This document shows positions 19,351 to 28,256 of a stretch of DNA of 64,000 nucleotides, piece by piece. The stretch's first letter is position 1. The number at the start of each line of letters is the position of its first letter. The translations under genes were made by a program, and so were the position numbers. The stretch comes from Streptomyces anulatus. GTDB taxonomy: Bacteria; Actinomycetota; Actinomycetes; Streptomycetales; Streptomycetaceae. The notes beneath the pieces were generated by a model. The model worked only from the letters and a program-made list of their open reading frames with translations. It searched no databases and was not told the DNA's origin. The DNA lies in NCBI RefSeq assembly GCF_014650675.1, contig NZ_BMVK01000003.1:248001-312000 (forward strand), read 5' to 3'.

Positions 19351-19932
19351 TCAGCGCGTCCAGTTCTTGAGCGGCTCGGTGTCCAGCTCGATCCCGACCG
19401 GGTCGGGGAGGGTGACGGTCTTGCCGTACGGCACGGTGACGACCTGCTCGTAGCGGACGCCGTCGGGCCCCGAGTGGACCTTCACCTCGCAGCTGTCCCG
19501 GTCGATCAGCAGATAGACGGGGATGCTGGTCTCGGCGTACGCGCGGGGCTTCTCGACGCGGTCGCGGCGGTCGGTGTCCTCGTCGTACGAGGTGACCTCG
19601 ACGACCATGAGGACGTCGTCGGGGCTGGCCCACTCGCCCTGGCCGACGAAGGCGTCGATCGGAGCGAGACTGGCATCGGGGCGGGCGTTGCCCTTGCGGT
19701 AGGACTCGACACGAAGGCCTTGCTCTCCGAAGAGCCACCTGCTCGGATCCGACTGCATGCAGATCTGCGTCAGCCAGGCGATGATCCGCCCGTGGTCCCC
19801 GTCCGGCACAGCCTTGACCCCCAGTTTCCCGTTCACGAACTCCAGCCTCAGTGCCTCCTCAGCACGTATGGCGCTACGGGCCAGCTCTTCGAAGACGTCC
19901 TGCGTCAGGACGCGGTCCTCGACCACGCTCAC
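19351..19932 (-). CDS. Uma2 family (DUF820) putative endonuclease
   Basis: A 193-residue protein of the Uma2 family, a PD-(D/E)xK nuclease-like fold expanded in Streptomyces and cyanobacteria. Visible markers are LRLEFVNGKL, HGRIIAWL, the active-site ARPDASLAP and VLMVVEVTS (Asp then Glu), and the basic segment AYAETSIPVYLLIDRD. In most homologs the function is unknown, although the catalytic residues here are intact. GTG 19932 is chosen over GTG 19950 because AGGAGGAGG lies five bases before it. No toxin, antitoxin or restriction partner is adjacent. Confidence 0.87.
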   Translation of the reverse strand: MSVVEDRVLTQDVFEELARSAIRAEEALRLEFVNGKLGVKAVPDGDHGRIIAWLTQICMQSDPSRWLFGEQGLRVESYRKGNARPDASLAPIDAFVGQGEWASPDDVLMVVEVTSYDEDTDRRDRVEKPRAYAETSIPVYLLIDRDSCEVKVHSGPDGVRYEQVVTVPYGKTVTLPDPVGIELDTEPLKNWTR

Positions 19933-20043
19933 AACGACCTCCTCCTGCACCGGGGCACCGGGTCACTTGTCACCGGGAACGTCTTCAGCGTACGGGCAGG
20001 GCGCTTCGGCCGTACCCGATCAGGGACTCAGCGTCGACCCGTC

Positions 20044-20820
20044 TCACCGCCCCAGCGTCGCCGCGTCCCCCATCACGATCACCGGGTTCATGGCCGGGTC
20101 CAGGGTGCGCAGGAGTTCTTCCATGTGTTCCTCGGGCACGGAGACGCAGCCCTGGGTGGGGCCGCCGTGGTCGACGTGGATCCAGATGCCGCCGCCGCGT
20201 TCGAGGCCGAGCGGGCGGGTGCGGTCCAGGGGGCTGACGCCCTCCGTGCGGTTGTAGTTGATCGCGACGACGTAGTCGAAGGAGCCTTCCAGCGGCTCTC
20301 CGAAGAAGCCCTCGCCGTCCACCGCGAACCGGGGGTGCTCGTCGTACGGCAGCATCGCTCCCGGGTCGGGGAGCCGGCCGCCCGCGTCGGTGAGCGGGTA
20401 GACGCCCGTGGGGGACCTCAGGTCGCCCGCCACATGGTGGTCCGTCCAGCCCTCCATGCCGTTGTGCGCCAGCCAGGGCCCCAGGACCGGCTGCCAGCTC
20501 TCCGCCGGGCCCTCGCGGCTGTACAGGACCGCGCCGGACTGGTTGGAGTCGGCCTCCTCGCCGGTCACGACGAACACCTGCCGGGCCTCGGCGGGGACCT
20601 GGGCCAGGGTCTCCGGTCCCAGGCCGGGGATCCCGGCGGGGCTCGGCGTGGGATCCGGGCTGGGCGATGCCCGGCGTACGGAGGCGGCATCGGACTGCGG
20701 GCCCGGGGCGCCCACGGGCGTCTTCGCGGGAGCCCCGTCGGAGGAGCAGCCGGTGAGCAGCAGGGCCAGGACGAGGAGCGGTGCGGCGAACAGGGCGGGC
20801 GGGCGGCGCGGAACGGACAC
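20044..20820 (-). CDS. Lipoprotein L,D-transpeptidase-like (YkuD) enzyme
   Basis: A 258-residue lipoprotein. The signal ALFAAPLLVLALLLTGC ends in a lipobox (LTGC), then a Pro/Ser-rich linker. The YkuD-type catalytic domain has MEGWTDHHVAGDLRSPTGVYP and the active site WIHVDHGGPTQGCVSVPE, with the catalytic Cys in GCVS. Such proteins cross-link peptidoglycan 3-3 or attach proteins to it, outside the membrane. GTG 20820 is used because GAGGAG lies nine bases upstream and the signal peptide begins right after it. It stands alone; aspS ends upstream on the same strand behind a terminator. Confidence 0.88.
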   Translation of the reverse strand: MSVPRRPPALFAAPLLVLALLLTGCSSDGAPAKTPVGAPGPQSDAASVRRASPSPDPTPSPAGIPGLGPETLAQVPAEARQVFVVTGEEADSNQSGAVLYSREGPAESWQPVLGPWLAHNGMEGWTDHHVAGDLRSPTGVYPLTDAGGRLPDPGAMLPYDEHPRFAVDGEGFFGEPLEGSFDYVVAINYNRTEGVSPLDRTRPLGLERGGGIWIHVDHGGPTQGCVSVPEEHMEELLRTLDPAMNPVIVMGDAATLGR

Positions 20821-20999
20821 GGTGGCGGGCTCCTCGGGTGGCGGCGGACGGCGCGGCGCGGCAAGGGGATGCGAGAGGGGTGTCTCGGTGCCAGTCCTTG
20901 CCGGGCCCGCCCCGGCCGAACCCGATCCGGGGCCATCCGGCTGTACCGCGTCGCCCTGACCGCGTAACCCCGTCGTCACGGCTCTCCGCCGCGTGCAAC

Positions 21000-21035
21000 G
21001 AAACAGCCCCCGATCGGGTGATCGGGGGCTGTTTC
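21000..21035 (-). terminator. aspS terminator
   Basis: A perfect 16-bp stem (21000-21015 with 21020-21035) closes a GGGT loop about 50 bases beyond the aspS stop. Its upper five bases are shared with parS site 2. Confidence 0.8.
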
Positions 21036-21044
21036 ACGTGAAAC
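21031..21044. promoter_or_regulatory. parS partition site 2
   Basis: A perfect GTTTCACGTGAAAC, flanked by T and A to give the 16-bp palindrome TGTTTCACGTGAAACA. It overlaps the right arm of the aspS terminator by five bases. Confidence 0.92.
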
Positions 21045-21086
21045 ATCCGCAGTGCGGAAGGAGCCGCGAGGGCTGCTTCTCCGGAA

Positions 21087-22886
21087 CTACTTCTCCGTGG
21101 TCTTCTCCGACGCGCCCGCGCCCTTCGCGGCGACCGGCTTGCGCAGCTGGATGTTCAGCTCGCGCAGGCGGGTCTCGTCCAGCTCGGTCGGCGCGCCCAT
21201 CATCAGGTCCTGGGCGTTGCCGTTGAGCGGGAAGGCGATCGTCTCGCGGATGTTCGGCTCGTCGGCGAGCAGCATCACGATGCGGTCGACGCCCGGGGCG
21301 ATGCCGCCGTGCGGCGGGGCGCCGAGACGGAACGCGCGAAGCATGCCCGCGAACTCGTGCTCGACGGTCTCGCGGTCGTAACCGGCGATCTCGAAGGCCT
21401 TGAGCATCAGCTCGGGCTCGTGGTTACGGATGGCGCCCGAGGACAGCTCGATGCCGTTGCAGACGATGTCGTACTGCCAGGCGAGGATGTCGAGCGGGTC
21501 CTTCTCCTCCAGGTCGGCGAGGCCGCCCTGGGGCATCGAGAAGGGGTTGTGCGAGAAGTCGATCTTCCCGGTCTCCTCGTCCTTCTCGTACATCGGGAAG
21601 TCGACGATCCAGCAGAACCGGAACACGCCCTCCTCGAAGTGACCGGCGCGCTTGGCCGCCTCGACCCGGACCGCCGACATGATCTTGGAGACCTCGTCGA
21701 ACTCGCCCGCGCCGAAGAAGACGGCGTGGCCCGGGACCAGCGAGAGGCGCTCGGTGAGCGTCTTGACGTCGGTCTCGGTGAGGAACTTGGCGATCGGTCC
21801 GGCCAGCGTCCCGTCCTCGCCCACACGCACCCAGGCCAGGCCCTTGGCGCCGTGCTCGACGGCGTACTCGCCGAGGCCGTCGAAGAACTTCCGGGACTGG
21901 CCCGCGGTGTCCGGGACCGGCAGCGCGCGGACGTGCTTGCCGGCGAATGCCTTGAACCCGGAGTCGGCGAAGACGTCCGAGATGTCGACGAGCTCCAGCT
22001 TGGCGCGCAGGTCCGGCTTGTCGTTGCCGTACTTCAGCATCGACTCGCGGAACGGGATGCGCGGGAACGGCGAGGTGACCTCACGGCCGTTGCCGAACTC
22101 GGTGAAGAGCTCGGTCATCAGCTTCTCGATCGGCTGGAAAACGTCCTCCTGCTCGACGAAGGACATCTCGACGTCGAGCTGGTAGAACTCGCCCGGCGAG
22201 CGGTCCGCGCGGGCGTCCTCGTCGCGGAAGCAGGGTGCGATCTGGAAGTAGCGGTCGAAGCCCGAGATCATCAGCAGCTGCTTGAACTGCTGCGGGGCCT
22301 GCGGCAGCGCATAGAACTTGCCGGGGTTCAGCCGGGACGGGACGACGAAGTCACGGGCGCCCTCGGGGGAGGTCGCGGTGAGGATCGGGGTCGCCATCTC
22401 GTTGAAGCCGAGGGCCACCATCTTGGAGCGGATCGATGCGATCACGGCCGAGCGCAGCATGATGTTGCGGTGCATGCGCTCGCGGCGCAGGTCGAGGAAG
22501 CGGTACTCCAGACGCCGCTCCTCGTTGACGCCGTCCTCGGTGTTGATCGTGAAGGGCAGCGGGCCGGCCTCGCCGAGCACCTCGACCTCGGTGACCTCGA
22601 TCTCGATCTCGCCGGTCGGCAGCTCCGGGTTGACGTTGTCGGCGCCACGCGCGGAGACCTTGCCGTCGATCCGGACGACGGTCTCCTTGGTGAGCTTCGC
22701 CAGGGCCTCGTTGCCGGGGGTGCCGGGGCGGGCGACGAGCTGCACCAGACCGTAGTGGTCGCGCAGATCGATGAAGAGGATGCCACCCAGGTCTCGGCGA
22801 TTGTGCAGCCAGCCGCTCAGCCGGACGTCGGTACCGACGTCAGAGGCGCGGAGCTCGCCGCAGGTGTGGGACCTGTACCGATGCAT
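21087..22886 (-). CDS. aspS: Aspartyl-tRNA synthetase
   Basis: A 599-residue class II synthetase. The N-terminal OB-fold anticodon domain contains [20 protein letters not shown]. Class II motif 2 is [10 protein letters not shown], the bacterial GAD insert lies in the middle, and motif 3 is [18 protein letters not shown]. It makes Asp-tRNA in the cytoplasm. In the anticodon loop the residue after RRD is Leu, as in discriminating enzymes such as E. coli, rather than the His of non-discriminating enzymes such as Pseudomonas and Mycobacterium. The C-terminus is a short Lys/Ala-rich tail. It is monocistronic with its own terminator. Confidence 0.97.
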   Translation of the reverse strand: MHRYRSHTCGELRASDVGTDVRLSGWLHNRRDLGGILFIDLRDHYGLVQLVARPGTPGNEALAKLTKETVVRIDGKVSARGADNVNPELPTGEIEIEVTEVEVLGEAGPLPFTINTEDGVNEERRLEYRFLDLRRERMHRNIMLRSAVIASIRSKMVALGFNEMATPILTATSPEGARDFVVPSRLNPGKFYALPQAPQQFKQLLMISGFDRYFQIAPCFRDEDARADRSPGEFYQLDVEMSFVEQEDVFQPIEKLMTELFTEFGNGREVTSPFPRIPFRESMLKYGNDKPDLRAKLELVDISDVFADSGFKAFAGKHVRALPVPDTAGQSRKFFDGLGEYAVEHGAKGLAWVRVGEDGTLAGPIAKFLTETDVKTLTERLSLVPGHAVFFGAGEFDEVSKIMSAVRVEAAKRAGHFEEGVFRFCWIVDFPMYEKDEETGKIDFSHNPFSMPQGGLADLEEKDPLDILAWQYDIVCNGIELSSGAIRNHEPELMLKAFEIAGYDRETVEHEFAGMLRAFRLGAPPHGGIAPGVDRIVMLLADEPNIRETIAFPLNGNAQDLMMGAPTELDETRLRELNIQLRKPVAAKGAGASEKTTEK

Positions 22887-23041
22887 CGTCGTTCATCCAG
22901 TCTTCGCGGTTAGGGGTGGATCGAGCTTGCCTAGGCTACCGCCCGGGGACGGGACGGTTCATTTCCCTTTACGTCGCCGTACCCGCCCGGCCGCCGGAGC
23001 AGGTGGCGGCCCCTCGGTGGCGTCCGCCGAGTACATATTCC

Positions 23042-23047
23042 TAAAGT
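23042..23047 (+). promoter_or_regulatory. -10 box of a probable leaderless promoter (SpoIIE-type gene)
   Basis: TAAAGT is followed by six bases and ATG 23054. The GGGG between them could be a weak ribosome site, but it is only two bases from the ATG. Confidence 0.5.
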
Positions 23048-23053
23048 GGGGCA

Positions 23054-25183
23054 ATGCGCACCGAGGAAGTCCTGGCCGCGATCGCGACGGGCCTGTGGCG
23101 CTGGGACAACGCAGCCGGCACGGTCACGCTCGACGCGGAGGCGGCCCGGCTGCTGGGGCTGCCCGCGGAGCCCGGCAGCTACCGGGAATCCGAGGTGCGC
23201 TCCTGTTTCCACCCGGTCGACTGGAACGAGATCTACGCGGTGGTGAACCTCGCGGTCGCCGAGGGCACCCTCGCCGAGGCGCGGCTGCGGGTCGTGGACG
23301 AGAGCGGCCGGGTCCTCCGTACCGTGCGCAGCCGCTCCAAGCCGGTCGTGCCACCGGGCCGGGACGTCGACAGCTACGTCCTCTTCGGCACGCTCCAGGA
23401 AGTCGCCGAGCCGCAGCCCGGCTCCACCGACGCCGCCCACACGCCGATCACCGGGGACTGGCGGCGGTCCCGGGAGGCGTTCCTGCTGGACGCCGGGCGG
23501 GCGCTGGCCGAGGCCCGGTCCACCGCGGAGGTGCTGCGGGTAGCCGGATCGCTCTCCATGCCCGGCTTCTCCCCGGACGGCCTCGCGGTCTTCGGCTCCG
23601 CCGGGGAGCGGCTGACGATCATCGGGCACCACGGGCACAGCGCGGATGACGAGGAGCCCTTCACCGACATGCCCCTGGAGACCGACTACCCGGCCGCCGA
23701 GGTCGTCCGCACCGGCCGCGCGATCTATCTCCCCTCCCCCGACGAGTACCGCCGCCGCTACCCGGCCACCTGGCCGCTCGCCCGCCGCTTCGAACGGCAG
23801 TCCTGGGCCTTCCTGCCCCTGGTGTCCTCCGGGCGCACGATGGGCGCCTGGATGGCCGGGTTCCGGAATCCGGTGGCCTTCTCCCCGGACGAGCGCGCGG
23901 TGCTCTCGACGGTCGCCCGCATGCTCGCCCAGGCCCTGGCCCGGGCGGGGGTGGCCGAGACGGAACGCGAGCTGTCGCTCGGGCTCCAGCGCTCGATGAT
24001 GCCGACCCTGGGCCCGGAGATCCCCGGCATGACGGTGGCCGCGCGGTACGTGCCGACCGGCGGCGGGCTCCAGGTGGGCGGCGACTGGTACGACATGATC
24101 CCGCTGCCCAACGGCCGCATCGCCCTGGTCATCGGCGACGTCCAGGGCCATGACGTGCGGGCCGCCGGGCTGATGGGCCAGCTCCGGATCGCCCTGCGCG
24201 CCTACGCCTCCGAGGGGCACCGCCCGGACGCCGTGCTCGCCCGGGCCTCGCGCTTCCTGTCCGGGCTCACCGACGCGTACGAGAGCGTCGAGGGCGAAGC
24301 GGAGCCGGCGACGCCGCGCTTCGCGACCTGCCTGTACGCGGAGGTGGACCCGGAGGTCGGGACCCTGGACATCGCCCGGGCGGGCCATCCCGACCCGGTG
24401 GTGATCAGCGCCGACGGGATCGCGGTGATCCGGCAGACGGCCGGCGGGCTGCCGCTCGGGATCGAGACGGACTCCGACTACCCCACCACCCGGGTGGTCC
24501 TGGAGCCCGGCGAGACGATCATGCTGTGCACGGACGGCCTCATCGAGACCGGCGGGCACGACATGGCCACCGGCTGGACCCGGCTGCGCCCGGTCCTGGA
24601 GGAGCCCACCGAGGACCTGGAACAGCTGGCCGACGCCCTGGTCCAGGCCGTGCACGGGCCGACCTCGCACTACACGACGGGGCCGCTCGCGGACCGGCGG
24701 GAGGACGACATCGCGGTCCTGGTGCTGCGGCGCGAGAGCGTCGCCGCCCGGGAGACGCCGCCGCGCCGCAGCGTCATGACCATCGCGCAGGCCGAGCCCG
24801 AGCGGATCTCGGTCGGCCGGCAGCTCGTGCGCGAACTGCTGCACGACTGGAGCGATCCCGAGCAGGTCGACTCGGCGGTCCTGATGGTCTCCGAGATGGC
24901 CACCAACGTGCTCGTCCACACGGACGGGGACGCGCTGATGGCGGCGGAGATCTCAGGCGAACGGGGGGAGCGGCGGCTGCGCGTCGAGGTCGCCGACGCC
25001 AGCGACGAACTGCCGCACAAGAGGCGGCCGGGCGAGATGGCGTCCAGCGGGCGGGGGCTGGTGCTGATGGAGATGCTGGCGGATGCGTGGGGGGTGGATC
25101 CGCGTGGGGAGGGGAAGTCGATCTGGTTCGAGCTGTACGAGTCGGACGAGCCGGGGGAGTTGGCGGAGGCCGCGGCCTCCTGA
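23054..25183 (+). CDS. PAS-GAF-SpoIIE phosphatase-HATPase (RsbW-like) switch protein
   Basis: A 709-residue soluble signalling protein. A PAS domain covers about 1-115 (LWRWDNAAGTVTLDAEAARL) and a GAF domain about 150-310. The SpoIIE/RsbU-type PP2C phosphatase (about 325-560) shows ARYVPTGGGLQVGGDWYDM, VIGDVQGHDVRAAGLMGQLR and LCTDGLIE. The C-terminal anti-sigma-factor-type HATPase (about 585-695) has VSEMATNVLVHTDGD and SGRGLVLMEMLADAWG. It thus joins sensor, anti-anti-sigma phosphatase and anti-sigma kinase in one chain, an arrangement known in Streptomyces sigma-B-like networks (OsaC is similar). Neither a sigma factor nor an antagonist is encoded nearby, so its partners are elsewhere. Confidence 0.93.
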   Translation: MRTEEVLAAIATGLWRWDNAAGTVTLDAEAARLLGLPAEPGSYRESEVRSCFHPVDWNEIYAVVNLAVAEGTLAEARLRVVDESGRVLRTVRSRSKPVVPPGRDVDSYVLFGTLQEVAEPQPGSTDAAHTPITGDWRRSREAFLLDAGRALAEARSTAEVLRVAGSLSMPGFSPDGLAVFGSAGERLTIIGHHGHSADDEEPFTDMPLETDYPAAEVVRTGRAIYLPSPDEYRRRYPATWPLARRFERQSWAFLPLVSSGRTMGAWMAGFRNPVAFSPDERAVLSTVARMLAQALARAGVAETERELSLGLQRSMMPTLGPEIPGMTVAARYVPTGGGLQVGGDWYDMIPLPNGRIALVIGDVQGHDVRAAGLMGQLRIALRAYASEGHRPDAVLARASRFLSGLTDAYESVEGEAEPATPRFATCLYAEVDPEVGTLDIARAGHPDPVVISADGIAVIRQTAGGLPLGIETDSDYPTTRVVLEPGETIMLCTDGLIETGGHDMATGWTRLRPVLEEPTEDLEQLADALVQAVHGPTSHYTTGPLADRREDDIAVLVLRRESVAARETPPRRSVMTIAQAEPERISVGRQLVRELLHDWSDPEQVDSAVLMVSEMATNVLVHTDGDALMAAEISGERGERRLRVEVADASDELPHKRRPGEMASSGRGLVLMEMLADAWGVDPRGEGKSIWFELYESDEPGELAEAAAS

Positions 25184-25314
25184 GCCCTGAGTCCTGAGGG
25201 CCACCGCCTTCTCAGCCCCGCCGCCCACGGCCCCCTCGCGGGCCTGGCGCTCCCCGGGCCCTCGCGGCCCTGGCTTCCGGAGCGTGCGGGCCCACCCCCG
25301 TAACGGTTCCGTCC

Positions 25315-26565
25315 TCAAACGCCGGACGGGCTGGGGTGGCTGCCCGAAGCGCCAGGGTCACCGCCGGACGGGCCGGGGTCGCCGCCGGAAGCACCGGGGT
25401 GACTGCCCGAAGCGCCGGGATCGCCGCCGGAAGCACCGGGGTGACTGCCCGAAGCGCCGGGATCGCCGCCGGACGGGCCGGGGTCGCCGCCGGACGGGCC
25501 GGGGTCGCCGGACGGGCCGGGATGTGGTCCGTGCCCCCTTCGCAGCTCGCCCAGGACCCCGAAGGCCGCCGCGCACAGGGGTACGGCCAGCAGCATGCCG
25601 AGCAGGCCCGCCACGCTCGCCCCCGCCGTCAGCGCGATCATGATCATGGCGGGGTGCATCTGGACCGTACGGCTCTGGATCATCGGCTGGAGCACATGGC
25701 CCTCCAGCACCTGGACCGCGAGCACCACCCCCAGGACCCACAGGGCGATCACGAGCCCCCGGTCGGCCAGCGCGACCAGCACCGCCACCGCGCCGGAGAG
25801 GAACGCCCCGAGGTACGGGATGTACGCGCCGACGAACACCAGCGCGCCGAGCCCCACCGCCCCGGGAACATCCAGGATCAGCAGGCCCACCGTGATGCAC
25901 ACGGCGTCGATCAGGGCGATGAACGTGGTGCCGCGCATGAAGCCCTCGACGGCCTCGAACGCCCGGCGCCCCATGGCCTCGACCAGGTCCCCGGTGCCGC
26001 GCGGGGCCACCGAGTGGGCCAGGTTCACGGCCCGGTCCGAGTCGCGCAGGAAGAAGAAGGTCAGCAGCAGGGCCAGCACACTGGTCGCCACCAGCGAACC
26101 GACCAGGCTGATGCCGCTGAGCAGACCGCCCGCCGCGCTCGCCCCGAACTTCTCGACCAGGTTCTTCGCGTTGTCGGCCAGGTCGTCGACGTCCGTGGCC
26201 CCGGCGATGTCCAGATGGTCCACGACCCACTGGCCGGCGTCCTTCAGCGAGGCGACGATCTGGTCGCCGGAGTCGACGAGGGCGGTGACGACGATGTACC
26301 CGGCGCCCCCGACCACCGCGACCAGAGCCGCACAGGTCAGCCCGGCGGCAAGCGACCGGTTGAGCCTGCGGGCGATCAGCCACCGGTGGACGGGTCCGAG
26401 CAGCGCGGTGCCGAGCAGGGCGAGCAGCACCGGGGTGACCGCCGTCTTGAGGACGACGACCAGCCAGATCGCGACGGCGGCGACGCCCACGACGAGCAGG
26501 ACGACACCGCACCAGGCGGCCGCGCGGCGGGCGCTCTCGGGGAGGAGGGGCTTGGGTGCGGGCAC
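25315..26565 (-). CDS. AI-2E family transporter with a repetitive C-terminal tail
   Basis: A 416-residue membrane protein of the AI-2 exporter superfamily (PerM/TqsA type). About eight helices are seen, among them CGVVLLVVGVAAVAIWLVVV, ALLGTALLGPVHRWL, SVLALLLTFFFLRDSDRAV, GLGALVFVGAYIPYLGAF and ASVAGLLGMLLAVPLCAAAF; the conserved GAYIPYLGAFLSG and QPMIQSRTVQMHPAM regions are intact. The natural substrate is unknown. The last about 75 residues are a cytoplasmic tail of repeated 7-residue units (GDPGPSG, SHPGASG). The GTG start touches its GGGAGG, so the start is not ideal. It is convergent with the SpoIIE-type gene. Confidence 0.9.
   Translation of the reverse strand: MPAPKPLLPESARRAAAWCGVVLLVVGVAAVAIWLVVVLKTAVTPVLLALLGTALLGPVHRWLIARRLNRSLAAGLTCAALVAVVGGAGYIVVTALVDSGDQIVASLKDAGQWVVDHLDIAGATDVDDLADNAKNLVEKFGASAAGGLLSGISLVGSLVATSVLALLLTFFFLRDSDRAVNLAHSVAPRGTGDLVEAMGRRAFEAVEGFMRGTTFIALIDAVCITVGLLILDVPGAVGLGALVFVGAYIPYLGAFLSGAVAVLVALADRGLVIALWVLGVVLAVQVLEGHVLQPMIQSRTVQMHPAMIMIALTAGASVAGLLGMLLAVPLCAAAFGVLGELRRGHGPHPGPSGDPGPSGGDPGPSGGDPGASGSHPGASGGDPGASGSHPGASGGDPGPSGGDPGASGSHPSPSGV
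25335..25530 (-). repeat. 21-bp minisatellite encoding the tail of the AI-2E transporter
   Basis: About nine copies of a 21-bp unit are in frame with the protein. A pair of units (42 bp) is repeated exactly twice around 25379-25462. The period is a multiple of three, so copy number can change without breaking the gene. Confidence 0.8.
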
Positions 26566-26656
26566 CCTCCCACCCGATCACGGGGCGCGGCGGCCGGCCC
26601 GTCCGCCGCCCCCGTACGGGTGACGGGGAGTCACCTGACAGGAGCGGCGGGAGGTG

Positions 26657-27422
26657 TCACATGCCGTGGACCGCGGGGACCGTGCCCAGGCGGCCGGCCT
26701 GGAAGTCCTCGAAGGCCTGCTTCAGCTCGGCCTGACTGTTCATCACGAACGGTCCGTAGTGCGCCATCGGCTCCCGGATCGGACGGCCGCCGAGGAGGAC
26801 GACCTCCAGGTCCGGGGTGTTGCCGTCCTGGCGCTCGTCCGCGCGGACGGTCAGCGAGCCGCCGGTCCCGAACACCGCGGTCTGACCCGTCGTGACGGGG
26901 CGGCGCTCCGCGCCGACCGTGCCGCGCCCGGCCAGGACGTAGGCGAGGCCGTTGAAGTCCTCGCGCCACGGCAGGGTCACCTCGGCGCCGGGCCGGACGG
27001 TGGCGTGGATCATCGTGATCGGGGTGTGGGTGATGCCGGGGCCCTCGTGTCCGTCGAGTTCACCGGCGATGACGCGGAGCAGCGCGCCGCCGTCGGGGGA
27101 GGCGAGCAGCTGGACCTCGCCGCCGCGGATGTCCTGGTAGCGCGGGGCCATCATCTTGTCGGCCTTGGGCAGGTTCACCCAGAGCTGGAGGCCGTGGAAG
27201 AGCCCGCCGGACATGACGAGCGACTCCGGCGGGGCCTCGATGTGCAGCAGGCCCGACCCGGCGGTCATCCACTGGGTGTCGCCGTTCTCGATGGTGCCGC
27301 CGCCACCGTTGGAGTCCTGGTGGATGAAGGTCCCGTCGATCAGGTACGTGACCGGCCACGGCGTCACCCGAAGCGGCCACCTTGGGCAGGGTCAGCGGGT
27401 TGTCGACGGTCACTGCGGGCAT
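26657..27422 (-). pseudogene. Pirin family gene broken by an internal frameshifting deletion
   Basis: The first 23 codons (MPAVTVDNPLTLPKVAASGD..., from ATG 27422 with GGAGG upstream) match the pirin N-terminus. At about 27353 the reading frame changes. The second frame resumes at VTYLIDGTFIHQDSNGGGG and runs to the normal C-terminus (26657). About 55 residues that full-length pirins carry between these points are missing, including the HPHRGFE segment with two of the four iron ligands. The other ligand pair (HIEAPPE) remains. A GTG at 27367 could give a 236-residue fragment without the metal site. Pirins are cupin quercetinases or redox cofactors; this copy should be inactive. A sequencing error cannot explain the lost segment. 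Confidence 0.82.
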
Positions 27423-27450
27423 GGGAGCCACCTCCGGGCGAGTGTTCTGC

Positions 27451-27467
27451 AATCAATTTAGTTGAAT
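27451..27467. promoter_or_regulatory. AT-rich palindrome before the pirin gene, MarR-type operator candidate
   Basis: TCAATTTAGTTGA (27453-27465) within AATCAA-N5-TTGAAT is a near palindrome, very AT-rich for this genome and about 30 bp before ATG 27422. TTGA/TCAA half-sites suit MarR-family repressors, which often control pirin genes. Confidence 0.5.
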
Positions 27468-27621
27468 GATGAACATCCTGCAAGGCGTCGCGCATTCCCG
27501 GGCGGCCACGCCGGTGGGCCCACCCGTGATCACGACAGCGGAAAGGGCCCGCGCCATTCCTGGCACGGACCCGCGTCCGAACAACGAAACAGCAGGTCAG
27601 CGACCCACCAGGACGTCACCC

Positions 27622-28089
27622 CTACCCGTACATACGACGCATCGCGAAGTCGACCATCTGCTCGACGGCCTTGGCGTCGAAGACCATCCGGTGATCACCC
27701 TCCATGTCCAGGACGAAGCCGTAGCCCGTCGGCAGGAGGTCGATCACCTCGGCCCCGGTGATCACGAAGTACTTGGACTCCTTGCCCGCGTACAGCCGCA
27801 GCTCCTTGAGCGTGGTGAACATCGGGATCACCGGCTGCTGCGTGTTGTGCAGCGCCAGGAAGCCCGGGTTGTCGCCGCGCGGGCAGTAGACCTTCGACGT
27901 GGCGAAGATCTGCTGGAAGTCCTCGGCGGAGAGGGAGCCGGTGGTGAAGGCCCGTACCGCGTCGGCCAGGGAGGGCGGCGACGGTTCGGGATACAGCGGC
28001 TGCTCCCCGTAGCCGCCGCCCATCTGACCCATCTGGCCCATCTGACCCATCTGCTGCTGAGCACCAGGGTTCTGGTCGTAGCCGTACAT
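27622..28089 (-). CDS. SseB-like (N-terminal domain) family protein
   Basis: A 155-residue cytoplasmic protein. A Gln/Met/Gly-rich start (MYGYDQNPGAQQQMG, then GQMGQMGQMGG) precedes a domain matching the SseB N-terminal family in Streptomyces: FTTGSLSAEDFQQIFATS, VYCPRGDNPGFLAL, PVIPMFTTLKEL and LLPTGYGFVLDMEGDHRMVF. The family has no assigned reaction; related proteins occur near type VII secretion and ribosomal loci. ATG 28089 has no ribosome site but a -10 box directly before it. It is divergent from the acyl-CoA dehydrogenase gene. Confidence 0.82.
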   Translation of the reverse strand: MYGYDQNPGAQQQMGQMGQMGQMGGGYGEQPLYPEPSPPSLADAVRAFTTGSLSAEDFQQIFATSKVYCPRGDNPGFLALHNTQQPVIPMFTTLKELRLYAGKESKYFVITGAEVIDLLPTGYGFVLDMEGDHRMVFDAKAVEQMVDFAMRRMYG

Positions 28090-28096
28090 GCTGCAA

Positions 28097-28102
28097 AGAG
28101 TA
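28097..28102 (-). promoter_or_regulatory. -10 box of a probable leaderless promoter (SseB-like gene)
   Basis: On the minus strand TACTCT is followed by seven bases and ATG 28089, with no ribosome site between. Confidence 0.6.
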
Positions 28103-28256
28103 ATCGGACACATCTACGGCTTGAGGGGTTGCGCCTTATTACTGACGGGTAGCATCATCGTAGAGGTCAGCTGATGGACCTACGCCTGCCTGTCGCCCGA
28201 CCCGCACCACTCCCCGGGGCGCTGTGCGCCACTGCTATTGATTACGGAGCCTTCCC

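Noticed and set aside
25335..25530. Possible CRISPR array
   Set aside because: The repeats are contiguous 21-bp units with no spacers and encode a protein tail in frame. No cas gene is near.
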